In this document: positions 23,223 through 35,055 of the stretch, one piece after another
How positions within the stretch are numbered: position 1 is the first letter of the stretch
Layout of the letters: every line of letters begins with the position of its first letter
DNA from: Antedon bifida
Lineage: Eukaryota > Echinodermata > Crinoidea > Comatulida > Antedonidae
Assembly (NCBI GenBank): GCA_963402885.1
Contig: OY727095.1
Location: 9,429,001-9,493,000, forward strand
Reading direction: 5' to 3'
Length of the DNA stretch: 64,000 nt
Translations under genes and position numbers: made by a program
Notes under the pieces: model-generated
What the model was told of the DNA's origin: nothing
Databases searched by the model: none
The model's input: only the letters and a program-made list of their open reading frames with translations

Positions 23223-25223
23223 TTCTGAACTAATGTTCTATTAGATAAACTAGGTACCAATATCTAACTATAATATGATAGTGTAGAGGGTTACCTAAAG
23301 TCAATACAATTGGGCGTTACCACCTAACTTCACCACCGAGGGAAGCCCATTGACACCCTCATACCAAATTCAAAAACGACAGAAATTGTATCCACTGCAA
23401 TAAGCCCGCCACACCCCCTATACGGAGGGCCTAAACATGGAGATAGCATAGATGAGTGAGATACCACTCACAATTAATGCTAAATTAACAAGTTGAGTTC
23501 ATATAATACCAAATGGGTAACGACAGACTAAATTGCCCTAGTTTGACTAAAGACCCCCTTCCCCCCATTGTAGATACCAATATTATATGATCTAGCACAT
23601 TGTAAGGTATACCGAATGGTCTATTGCAGACCCCGTTAAATTCGACTAGACACTAGGCATTCAGACAACCGTTTTGAAGATGTATCTTTGACCGAAAACA
23701 ATAAAGATGATACAGGTTCTGTGTCTGAGTCAAACTTTTTTGGGGGGATCTGTCAGGACCAAGGCAGTGTATGTGTGTGGTCTGTAATACGCCATTTGGT
23801 ATTCCTTGCATTGTTCTAGATCATATAACATTGGTTGCTGGTGGTATATCTAATGTAAACTACTTGAGGTACAGTAAGGGGGCCTCTAGTCGAACTTATA
23901 TTTAGGGGGTCTGTCAGGACCAAGGCAGTGTATATGTGGTCTGTAATAGGTCATTTGGTATTCCGTACAATGTTCTAGATAACATGACATTGGTTGTTGG
24001 TGGTATCTACAATATCTAATGTAGACTACTTGAGGTAAGGGGTCTCTAGTCGAACTTTATTGGGGGCGGGGCGGCTGTCAGGATTAAGGCAGTGTAGTAG
24101 AGGTGGACTCTAAATCCAGTAGGTCTTCCTTACAATGTGCTAGGTCATATAGCATTGGTTGCTGGTGGAATTTGCAATTATTTATGTAGGCTACCGTATA
24201 TTGGGTTACAATCTAAGTTCTAAGATAGGTACAGCAATTGGGGAAAGGGACTGGGGGCGAGCGTCTCTAGTCATCTTTAGAGTGGTCTGTCAGGACCAAA
24301 TGTATAAGTGGTCTGGAATAGGTCATTTGGTATTCTTTACAATGATATAATATTGGTTGCTGGTGGTATCTACAATATAGCCCCAATGGGGGTCTCTAGT
24401 CAAACTAGGGCGTCTGGTACTTGCAGTGCAGCGGACAATTAGTCTGTCTGAACTCCACTTGTTTATGTCATACAACTAGGTTGTTATGGATCGGAGGGAT
24501 TATAATCATTGAATAATAGGCTTAATCATAAAAGAGTAAAAGAGTAGGATAGTTGTAGGGCACTATATCATTGTTGGATAATGAATGTTTTGTTGTTGAA
24601 ATTGGTAAGGTTGGCGCCCACGAATTTAAAGACTGTCAAAACCAAATTATTTCTTTGTGAAATAAATTATTTTTAAGTGGAACGCTACAAAAATAATCCT
24701 CCGCTCCTCCTCTGCATGGATACCAAATAATCAGTCTAGAACGTATCTTTGTTACGTTTTACTGTCAATCAATTTTCACAGCACTCAACTTCCATTTTTC
24801 AACAATATAATATTATAATAATATAATAATTGCATGTGAGAGATTAGTTACAGTGTTGAATTTGAATAAACCATTGGTAGGCTTAACCTTTCCGTCACAT
24901 TTTTCAATTTCCTGAAAATCCAAAATGACCTTGCTGTTAATAATAACAAACAACATTATTCAATCAAAGAAACGTGATAAGTGATGTCGGTCTCGGTCGA
25001 TCAGTCAGGATCGATACATTTCTGACGACAATCAGCTAAATGTATTCCTGATTTTATTTCATCTCTCTGACATATTACCGGACCTCCCCCTTCCCTTCCC
25101 CTCTCTGAATGAATGACAGTACATATCTTCCCTGTCTAGGCTTGTGTATGTAATACTACGTCATTCATGGGAAAAGTGGCCGCTTACAGGAGGTGACCGC
25201 TTACGGGAGGTTCTGAGGGCCAA
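23222..25223. mobile_element. Large satellite-armed inverted element, copy 3
   Basis: The left arm (23222-23660) has the inverse orientation and matches 14095-14640. The right arm (23740-24480) has direct units. The 0.8-kb flank then leads to the 17-bp repeat at 25175-25211. This is the shortest inverted pair of the three copies and shows the structure best. Confidence 0.7.
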
Positions 25224-25820
25224 AATTAAGTATTATGTCCATGCGCGATATTAACTTCTTAACGCAATGGGCCTCCCTCTAACTTCTCCAGCTAATTGTC
25301 TTTTATTGTTTATGATCAGGTGGTTTAGTATTTTAGTATTTAGTATTTTTTATGATTTTCAGACAAATTTTAAAAGCTTTTATGCATGAAAATGGTCGGT
25401 CACAAATCTGTGTACTTTTCTCATCTTCTAAAAATCATCTTCACAGAAATGTTCAAAACCGCGGCCTATTAATACAAATGACAAAATCATTACAAGTCAC
25501 AACCATGTTCTATTCTATTTGCAGAGTCTGGACCTTGTCGTTTATTAAAACTTTATTTATTAAACTCCGAAAACAAAACAAAACCAGGCCTATTAAAAAC
25601 GTCACGTGTAGGCCTACTATTATCTACAGTATTTATTTACTTTCAAGTATTAAATATAATTAAATTATTCAATCAAACACCTAATAAATCAAGCAAAAAG
25701 ATTTTGCACACAAGCTTCGAAAATAAAGCTAATACTATTAGGCACAATAAGTATCAAAATTGTATTTTTATAGCCAAACGCCAATATGAAATTTTCGGGT
25801 GGCCGCTTACCGGAGGTAAT
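25223..25820. repeat. Segment bounded by the 17-bp motif, third copy
   Basis: It matches 3421-4045 from the CGCGATATTAA start to the AAATTTTCGGGTGGCCGCTTACCGG end. Small indels disrupt reading frames relative to the first copy. Confidence 0.75.
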
Positions 25821-25859
25821 ATACCATAATTGTTGCTGCGGCCGCTTACTGGAGGTGGC

Positions 25860-27348
25860 CGGTTCCCACTAGCGACGCAACGCAAGGACGTAACGCAACG
25901 CAAGTGAACTGACCAATCACAAGCGATGGCTTATTCGCTTGTGATTGCTAACTGTCTATAACTTCGCTTGTCATTGGTTAAAACGCTTGCGTTGCGTTTA
26001 CGTCCTTGCGTTACGTTCTAGTGGGAACCAAGCTTTACGGGAAGTACTAAATGCAGTAATTATAAGGAAGAACAAACGGGCTTTAGAAAGTGCGGCCGTT
26101 AGGCCTAAGGGAGGTGGCCGCTCAAGCGTGGTTCCCACTAGAACGCAACGCAGCGACGCAAAGTGTTGTATTGCGTAATCACAAGTGGGAACCGACGACG
26201 CAATAGTGCTGGAAACATCGCATGTTTGATTGCACGCAGGCGGGGGAAAACACAATTATTGGAAGGGAATTTTCTTACGTTGCTTCGGTTGCGTTACGTT
26301 GCGTTCGCTAGTGGGAACCACGCTTTACTGGAGGTGGCCGCTTACGGGAAGTACTAAATGCAGTAATTAGGAAGAACAAACGGGCTTTAGAAAGTGCGGC
26401 CGTTAGGCCTAAAGCGTGGTTCCCACTAGCGACGCAACGCAAGGACGTAACGCAAGTTAATTGACCAATCACAAGCGATGGCTTATTCGCTTGTGATTGC
26501 TAACTGTCTATAACTTCGCTTGTCATTGGTTAAAACCCTTGCGTTGCGTTTACGTCCTTGCGTTACGTTCTAGTGGGAACAAAGCTTTAGGGAGGTGGCC
26601 GCTCAAGCGTGGTTCCCACTAGAACGCAACGCAGCGACGTATCGACGCGAAGTGTTGTATTGCGTAATCACAAGTGGGAACCGACGACGCAATAGTGCTG
26701 TAAACATCGCATGTTTGATTTCACGCAGGCGGGGGAAAACACAATTATTGAAAAGGAATTTTCTTACGTTGCTTCGGTTGCGTTACGTTGCGTCGCTAGT
26801 GGGAACCACGCTTTACTGGAGGTGGCCGCTTACGGGAGGTACTAAATGCAGTAATTAGGAAGAACAAACGGGCTTTTGAAAGTGCGGCCGTTAAGGCAGC
26901 AGGTGGCCGCATAAGCGTGGTTCCCACTAGGACGCAACGTAACGCAACGCAATGACGTATCGACGCAAAGTAATGTATTGCGTAATCGCAAGTGGGAACC
27001 GACGACGCAACATTGCTGTAAAAATCGGAGGTTTGATTTTACGCAGGCGGGGGCAAACACAATGATTGGAAGGGCAACCATTTTCTTACGTTGCGTAGAT
27101 TGCGTTACGTTGCGTCGCAAGTGAGAACCAAGCTTTAAGCGTGGTTCCCACTAGAACGCAATGTAGTGACGTATTGACGCAAAGTGATGTATTGCGTAAT
27201 CACAAGTGGGAACCGACGACGCAACAGTGCTGCAAAAAACGCAGGGTTGATTTCACGCAGGCGGGGGAAAACACAATTATTGAAAGGGCATTTTCTTACG
27301 TTGCGTAGATTGCGTTACGTTGCATCGCTAGTGGGAACCAAGCTTTAT
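25860..27348. mobile_element. Cluster of six abutting MITEs with GGTTCCCACTAG ends
   Basis: Six palindromic elements lie in a row: about 25861-26036, 26125-26328, 26411-26589, 26605-26815, 26913-27138 and 27137-27348. Each begins AAGCGTGGTTCCCACTAG or similar and ends CTAGTGGGAACCAMGCTT. Sub-terminal ACGCAACGCAA / TTGCGTTACGT repeats are present. Two sub-types alternate: one has a CACAAGCGATGG...CGCTTGTGATTG core, the other a GTGGGAACCGACGACGCAA core. The short spacers carry the 17-bp GGCCGCTTACGGGAG motif and a repeated TACTAAATGCAGTAATTA piece. Confidence 0.8.
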
Positions 27349-27399
27349 GGGAGGTGGCCGCTCACGGATGTTTGACTGTAACCTCTAAAATGTAAGAGT

Positions 27400-27540
27400 A
27401 CAGTATAGGCCTACGGTTACCGTTCACACTCATTCCTGTACAACATCTAGGCCTGAATGTGTGTGAATGAAAAATGTAACTCGGAGGCCAGGACAACGGA
27501 CCGATTTCGGGTTTACCGTGAACAAATGTTTACAATGTTC
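27400..27540. repeat. GC-rich mobile-element-like piece
   Basis: CGTTCACACTCATTCC ... GTGTGAATGAAAAATGTAAC ... CGTGAACAAA matches the pieces at 338-425 and 17262-17345. It lies at the start of the SCP 5' region of the next gene. Confidence 0.5.
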
Positions 27541-27699
27541 TATATACTTGTTCTTATGTAAAAGGGTCCTACAAAAAAACGAAGCTACAGTTTTTTTATA
27601 CAGGATCTCTGTTTTCAGTTGTACTGTAATTATGATGTACTGTAATTGATGACTAAATAAATGTGGTGGAAAAAATCAATGTGTGACGTGTATAAAGAT

Positions 27700-28373
27700 G
27701 AGTTTAGGTTATAATATCTCTTAGTCCGTTTCAAAGTTTTGCAAACTAAAGAGGGAGCTGCACTTCAACTATAGTGTTCGTTTGCACTTGGCACACCTTT
27801 CGTATGCCTCCTACTCGCGTATTAAGTTTAAATTTGTTTTAACGAATTTCAATCAAAATCATTTCTGAATGTCGTTTCAGTTTGATAAAAAGGATTTCCT
27901 CGTCAATTCAATGGAATTAAGACAATCACATATATGTGTATTTCTGATGACGATTAGAATACCGGAACGTGTTTGTAACAAATTATATAGCTACCAATAT
28001 TTATCAGATGTCTTATCATAATTGATATTATAATATTAAACAGACGCACATTTCAATAAGTAGGCCACGTTACATTATTTCGTTAATTTGCATTAAGCAT
28101 ATAAGGCGAACTTGATCATGCATTATTCATAGGCCTACATACCCTGTTTATTGCAGTGACTGATCCAAAAAACAACAAGACTAAAATCATAAATGTAATT
28201 ACTGCAGTGGAATGATTTTTGATCACACAAGATGGGTTTGTTTAAATTTGACTCATTTTCTGACAAGTTTTTCTTTCGGAAGTAATTCCCAGGGTGCTAA
28301 TTTTAGTTGACTACATACGAATCACCGTGTCTATTTATTCGTTCCTGTAAACGCTATAAGCGCTATAAAAATC

Positions 28374-28408
<35 letters not shown>

Positions 28409-28901
28409 GTTATAAACGACATGTATTTTATAGTCCTTCGTTACGTACATTTGAAATCGCCATTTTTTTTCACGCTGAAATTACTATATTCGAGAACCAG
28501 CACGATCCAGATGGTACGCGAGCGAAGCGATATAACTACTTATCTCAAAAGATACCTGGTACCTTTTTAACTTCTTCTCCATGAGTGTTTCAAATAATTA
28601 ATTTCATATCGGATTTGATTGATTAATTTTGTACGCCAATCTGTAAAACGGATTTTTCATCAATAATTATATACATTTGTGTATTTCAATTAAGGATGAC
28701 GTGATAAGTATGGTATAAAAATAAGATGCGCATTTATGAATACGCACTAAACAGAAATACATACGTAAACACACGTGATATTGGTTTGAATAATGCATAT
28801 TTGATATTATTTGAAGACGATTTCTAGTGAAACTGATCATTTACTCTTATTTCTTCGATTGAGAAGTTTACACTTGTGTATTGCATTATACATCAACTAA
28901 A
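27700..28901 (+). promoter_or_regulatory. SCP 5' region of the unit-1 type-A gene
   Basis: It contains the CTCCTACTCGCGTATTAAG block (27808), an inserted repeat tail with (ATT)n (28373-28409), GATAAGTATGGTATAAAAATAAG near 28705, CACGTG at 28772-28777 and the short leader CAACTAAAATGAG. The E-box is 125-130 bp from the ATG. Confidence 0.6.
28373..28409 (+). repeat. (ATT)n microsatellite at a retroposon tail
   Basis: AAGCGCTATAAAAATCTTATTATT... has the form of a non-LTR or SINE 3' tail ending in ATT repeats. Confidence 0.7.
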
Positions 28902-29910
28902 ATGAGGACCAGAATGATTGCATTTGCTCTGTTTTTGTTGGTAATCAACAATTCGTTTGCTCTTTGGAATAACTCCCAAGGCCCACAACGCTCGGATATT
29001 GGTAAATAAATTTAGTTTAGTTTTGTTATATTTATTTGAATGCGTTTGTTTTGATAATACAGGTGGAATGACAACATTATATCAAATAATTTGTCAGATA
29101 TTTTGCTCTATTCTTAAGTAGGCCTAAATTGTACTAGATACAGTAACTGTTACATTGATACAAGGATACAAGGATATGATACAAGGAAACTTTATTCATC
29201 CCAACTTGGGAAATTGTGTTGCTGTCTTATAACAATGCCGTAAAGAAAAGAGAAATGATAGGCCTAATACATAAGTGTGATAATAATAGTAACAATAATA
29301 GTGTATCGTAATAAATTCCCCTATCTTTGATATCTTTCATTATAGTTTCATATGCCCCTTGGTAGGAAGGAGAGACGATGGCGTTTAGTGACAATATTTA
29401 CCCCCAAAAAAATTCCCAAGATTTAAAATTGAAATTAAATTGTAATTTCACTCTTCCCATGAGTAGGCCTATTTATAAATACAGTATACTGTAATTATCA
29501 TTATTGAATTTTTAGATGTTGAAACAAAAGACATTTGTTATCCTGTTTGGGAGATACTGGCTTCAGAAACGTTGAAAGGATGCTTATTGAATTACGAAGA
29601 CGAAAAAGAAAGAAAAGATGTACAGAAGAAAAATAATGCAGGAAAAAATGAAGGAAAAAAACAAACCAGATAATTGCTGTAAGATATTTTGATTTTACAT
29701 GTTACTACTTCATTTAACAATTGAATAATTCAAATATTGAAAAATTTAATTAAATTTATTTAATGACTGTAATGATTTGATGAAATTTATTTTATTCATC
29801 TATATACTTTTTAATGAACTGATTGAATGTTATCTTTGAAAACCTTTAATATATTCTAAATTCTTGTTTATTTCAATTTTTCAGACACGGGTCTATGTCC
29901 TGGACGCTGA
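28902..29910 (+). CDS. SCP type A, unit 1: frameshifted copy (85 aa, two cysteines)
   Basis: Exon 1 is 28902-29001 (signal peptide MRTRMIAFALFLLVINNSFA, then LWNNSQGPQRSDI). Exon 2 is 29516-29678 and the exon-3 homologue is 29885-29910, with normal splice borders. Compared with the intact copy at 45435, exon 2 has four extra bases (CAAA in front of CCAGATAATTGC). Translation therefore ends at TAA 29671-29673, eight bases before the donor, with the tail KKQTR. Cys41 and Cys56 remain, and Cys3 and Cys4 are lost. Because the stop is so close to the last exon junction, nonsense-mediated decay would not be expected. The shortened peptide may be made, or this may be an early pseudogene. Confidence 0.6.
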
Positions 29911-30408
29911 TTTTAAATTCACATACTTTATATTCAACGTTGCAGCAACATAGCATAGTGGATCCTCTCTGGAAGTTACTGGTGCATGAATTAGGCCTAC
30001 ATTTTAACGATTTTAACGTAAATCGTAGAATGAATGATGCTGAACATTATTACTTATATTTTTATGTAGTAAAGTAATCTTATACGTATACTTTTAACCC
30101 ACTTGAAATTAAGCGAATGTTCTTAACGTTTAAAAAAAATTAAAGTTTAATCGATTTGTATTATTTAAATGAAGAAAATAAATAATATTCGTTTACTGTG
30201 AATGTAATCATTGTCAATTTTGTGCGATTCCTAACTCAGTTCTTTCTTATTCCAGTTCAAATCCATAAAGATTTCTGAATGTTTACGATAAAATTGCCTA
30301 TCATAAATAAACCTTTTTGTTAAATGTATTGTTCGACAGCGAGCCATAAACGTGTGGAGATTAGACGTATCCAGTTAGAACTGATTATATCAGTCATCAG
30401 AAAAAGAA

Positions 30409-30540
30409 CAAGGCCATATACATGGCTGCAGTCGCGTGCGCAAATTTGGATTAGTTTTTACCAACCGACCGACCGACCTCGACCGACCGACCAACCGATC
30501 AACAAAATAAGCTATAGAGTCGCGTTTGCACGCGACTAAA
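30409..30540 (+). mobile_element. Short hairpin-ended element, unit 1
   Basis: It begins AACAAGGCCATATACATGGC, contains a CCGA simple repeat, and ends in the hairpin AGTCGCGTTTGCACGCGACT (30518-30537). It is a deleted form of the element at 11270-11970. It recurs at the same place in units 2-4. Confidence 0.65.
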
Positions 30541-30552
30541 AACACAAGTGTC

Positions 30553-31030
30553 CGTTCAAACGCTTGGCCCATCTTTCGTACTCGCGTATTAAGTTTAAAT
30601 TTGTTTTAACGGATTTCAATCAAAATCATTTCTGAATGTCATTTCAGGTTGATAAAAATGATTCATTGTTCACAGTATTTTTTTTATACTTTACTAAAAA
30701 AACTAGATGCTCTAAGTTATACAAGATACAAGAAACTGTATTTGTCTTTGTAAAAAAACAAAGAAATGTCGTTCAGAAATAGTGCACGATCCCGCAGCTA
30801 CCACTTTCCACTTCTTACTTTGATTTGAACACCGTTTTGATATCGGTTAACTTGGTACCCCGGTTAATTGTGTTAACTAGGATAACCTATAAAACGGATA
30901 CATTTGATGAATAATAGATACAATTGACTATATTTCAATTAAGATGATTATGTGATAAGTATGGTATAATAATAAGATTTAAGCATTTAGTAAATAGATA
31001 CGCACTAAATAGGAATACATACGTAAAAAC
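30553..31030 (+). promoter_or_regulatory. Promoter ghost of a lost type-B SCP gene
   Basis: It matches 36697-37180 up to ACATACGTAAAAAC, including the TATAAAACGGATAC block and GTATGGTATAATAATAAG. It then jumps at 31031 into the start of unit 2, just before the E-box would occur. The type-B gene of unit 1 is absent. Confidence 0.7.
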
Positions 31031-34000
31031 AATACGCACGTTCCAATATAAGTGCAATGGCCATCCGCCAGAAACTAGAAAACAAGGTTTTTATATTTAG
31101 AGCATCGATGATGGGCAAATGCTTCGGCGTAAGGGATAAGCGGCCGTAAGATAAGACAGAACACAGTTACAATCGTAACAACCCACAGTACAATATAGGT
31201 CAGTGAAAAACCAGAGTAAGGTGTGAATGAAGTGCGAATTTCTATTTCAAGCTATTGACAAGAGAACAGTCGACATTGAAACAAACATACAATTGATAAA
31301 CAATCATAAATACTTTAAAGTGTATATGAAAATATATGTAAAGAAAACGATACTAGTAGAAATGTGTTAAATTATTAGGTATAGGCCTATATATAATAGA
31401 ATAACATGTATTAAAAAAAACCAAAACAAAACAAATATAAGTATGTATGTTAACGAATGCAAAATATGTTTTTAAAAATAAGAAATGTTGAAAAATTATG
31501 CTATGAGTTAACATAAAAGAGAAAAAAAGAAATACATTAAAAGATGATATGTATAATTAATTATAAGAGAAATGATGGTAAATAATGATAATGAATAGAG
31601 AAAAGATTACAACAAAAATCATGTATATAAAAACACATGATAACAAAAATACAATGTTAGAACAAATGTGTATAAATTAATATACAGTATTTATATGAAA
31701 ATGTATATGATGGAAATAAAAGTGGGATGAACCCACATAAGACAAAGAAAAATTATAAATATTATTACTATTAAGCTCTGTCTACACTATCAAACTAGTT
31801 TGGCAAATATGGTTATGGTATAGTGATATGCTTAAATATGGTAGTGATATGACATCAATTTAGGGGTATAACCATATTACAGTGAACCCCTAGGCGACAC
31901 TTTCGTGTCCCCTTAATAGACGTGTCTGCTAAAGATGTATTGTCCCCCAAAAACATGAAAAATGAAGATTAAATAAATCAGACTTTGAATAGGTTATTTT
32001 GTAGTTTTAATAAAGTTAATCACTTCCGTAGATAAAAAAAACAAATTATGTTTTCACTTTTAAAATAACAAAATAAATGGTTAAATTCAACCAAAAATCC
32101 ATTGGTTGGTGATTGGTGAACTTACAATTCTTCCTTCTGGTTTGACAAAAAAGTGCGATGTGCCCAAATATGGTAGTGATATGACATCATCTCCATATAT
32201 GGGCACATTACATTTGCTTTCCGTGAAAGTATCCCTCTTAATATCGGTGTCCTAAGTGTGGTGTTCTAATGTAATTAAGTAGGTGTCCCCTATAACATAT
32301 AAAAAATACGGTATAAAAAAAGTAAAATTTACAATGTATTAGTTAACTATCAATAGGAATGTCATTAAATCATAAGTCATCGTATTTAGGAACAAATACA
32401 AAACTTTATCCAACCCATTCAAAAAAGTTGATTGAATTGTTATTAATATTAATTAATTCATAATGCAGCTGGTCCATTAACAAAGGACAAGATAATAAGA
32501 ATGTCTTTTGTTGTAGTCCTGTTTTACTTTTTCAATTCTCGTAACAAACAAAATGTGAAACAAATGAAAAAGCAACCATTCACTCTCTTAAGCTCTGTCT
32601 ACACTATCAAACTAGTTTGACAAGGGAAGAGTGAACTTACAATTCTTCCTTCTGGTTTGACAAAAAAGTGCGATGTGCCCAAATATGGTAGTGATATGAC
32701 ATCATCTCCATATATGGGCACATCATATTTGTTTGTCACATAAAGTTTAGTGTAGACAGAGCTTTACTGTAAACGAATGATGATGTTACGCGTTTGTTTT
32801 CACTCTTAAAAAGGTAAGGTTTCAAACTGTAAAAGTTGTTAAAATTGTCTAAAATAATGTAACGTTTGAAAATCGTTAACCAGAGTTACTTTCACTCTTT
32901 TAAAGCCTTTTCTACACTATCAAACTTTATGTGATATGATGTAATATCACTACCATATTTGGACATACCGTATTTGGGCACATCACACTTTTTTTGTCAA
33001 ACCAGGGAAGAGTGAAAAAGAAGAATTGTAATTTCAGTCTTCCCTTGTCAAACTAGTTTTAATGTAGACAGAGCTTAAGAGTGATCATTTGGGTATACTC
33101 CTCACAACAATGACCTTTCACTCTAAAAGATTGGATTTTTACAATTACACTCTTATTAACTGAATATTGTATTCTACCCAGTCTCAATTCAGCCATTGTA
33201 ATTGCCAATAATCTCCAGTGTACAAGCGTTGTTTATAAATAGCCTAATATTATTGTCGTCCAAAACCATATGCTTTATAAAGACTAAAAATTCAATTAAA
33301 ATCACAGGTATATTTTGATTATTAATAATTTGCATACCACCATACTGTGCGTTGTGTTTGTTGCTGCATAATATACTTTGAATTAATTACAATATGGTGT
33401 TTCATTTTAATAGAGACATTAATGATATAAATGAATTGGCAACCTCCTCCATATGTTTTGGACAATTCATTATTTATTCAATTATGTATTATTTTCAATT
33501 TATCCATCCATGATTGTAGGAGAAACGCATAAATAAATAAATAAACATATTTTTTTTTAGGAATACAAGTATAATCATTATTCAAAATGACAACTAGATG
33601 ATAAGAAATTAAACTTAAGTTACAATAACAATTTCAAGTTTGTATGTATACATTATTGCCAGACAGCAAATTTTACACATTAGGCCTACATTTTCATAAC
33701 ATAATTTAATGAAACTTCGTTCCCCATTAAATTAAATTGCCTCAGTTTCCACCATTCTATTTTAAAGGGCGTCAATTTGCACCTTGTTCTAGGTTTGTAT
33801 CTTTTGGTTCCCATTATGTAACGCAATGCAATGACGTAAAAGCAACGCAAACGATTTAATGATATTCCATCGCTTTGGATTAATCTTTGTTCCCACTAGC
33901 GACGCAACGCAAGGACGTAACGCAACGTAATTGATTTGACCAATCACAAGCGATGGATTATTCGAACAGTGGCTTTTCATTGGTTAACTCGCTTGAGTTG

Positions 34001-34560
34001 AGCGTACGTCCTTCGGTTGCGTCTCTAGTGGGAACCACGCTTTAAGCTTGGTTCCCACTAGGACGCAACGCAAGGACGTAAACGAAACGCAAGCGTGTTG
34101 TCCTATGACAAGCGACAGTTCGAATAATCCATCGCTTGTGATTGGTCAACTCGCTTGCGTTTCCACTAGGACGTAAGCCGCAACACGAGCGAATTGACTA
34201 ATCACAAGCGACAGTTCGAATAATCCATCGCTGCGTTTGGTCAATTTACCAAGCTTCATATGTGGAACCAAGCTTTACGCTGAGCTTATATGTCTTTGCG
34301 TTGCGTAGATTGTCTCACCGTATAGTGGGGTCCCTTAGGGTCAAAAACGTTACACGGATGACAAAGTTTTCAAATTTTGCACATATGTTCACTTGGACAT
34401 ACAGATTAAAAAAATCACCGTAGCCAAGAAAAAAAATTTATTTTATGACCATATTTGGAGTATTTTCAAAATGGCCGCCAAAACAAAATGATGGTCCATA
34501 TCTTAGTAACCGGTAGGGGTACAGAGTTCATTTTAGTGTTAAATTGCTTAGAACACATAT
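31031..34560. repeat. Unit 2 MITE-rich 5' block
   Basis: Start of a segmental repeat unit (AATACGCACGTTCCAATATA). It contains nested CTGTCTACACTATC-type MITEs (31771 onward, 32588-32766, 32901-33078). It also has a block with AACCCCTAGGCGACACTTTC and a cluster of GGTTCCCACTAG MITEs (about 33808-34280). The block recurs at 41407-44935, 50885-54430 and 61327-64000. No host gene is seen in it. Confidence 0.8.
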
Positions 34561-34928
34561 GTTTCTATTCACTCTAATACAACATTTTATAGTCCTTCGT
34601 TACGTACATTTGAAATCGCCATTTTTTTTCACGCTGAAATTACTATATTCGAGAACCAGCACGATCCAGATGGTACGCGAGCGAAGCGAGATAACTACTT
34701 ATCTCAAAAGATACCTGGTACCTTTTTAACTTCTTCTCCGTGAGTGTTTCAAATAATTAATTTCATATCGGATTTGATTGATTAACTTTGTACGCCAATC
34801 TGTAAAACGGATTTTTCATCAATAATATATACATTTGTGTATTTCAATTAATGATGACGTGATAAGTATGGTATAAAGTAAGATGCGCATTTATGAATAC
34901 GCACTAAACAGAAATACATACGTAAACA

Positions 34929-34934
34929 CACGTG
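34929..34934 (+). promoter_or_regulatory. E-box CACGTG upstream of the 35056 gene
   Basis: ACACGTGATATTGG lies about 122 bp before the ATG. The GTATGGTATAAAGTAAG block is about 60 bp further upstream. Confidence 0.55.
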
Positions 34935-35055
34935 ATATTGGTTTGAATAATGCATATTTGATATTATTTGACGATTTCTAGTGAAACTGATCATTTACTC
35001 TTATTTCTTCGATTGAGAAGTTTACACTTGTGTATTGCATTATACATCAACTAAA

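Noticed and set aside
25945-27375. Several frames of 60-90 codons with similar words on both strands
   Set aside because: They are translations of the palindromic MITE cluster.
29895-30077. 60-codon frame starting MSWTLILNSHTL, repeated in all type-A units
   Set aside because: It overlaps exon 3 in another frame and the 3' UTR. It is conserved only because the units are recent copies.
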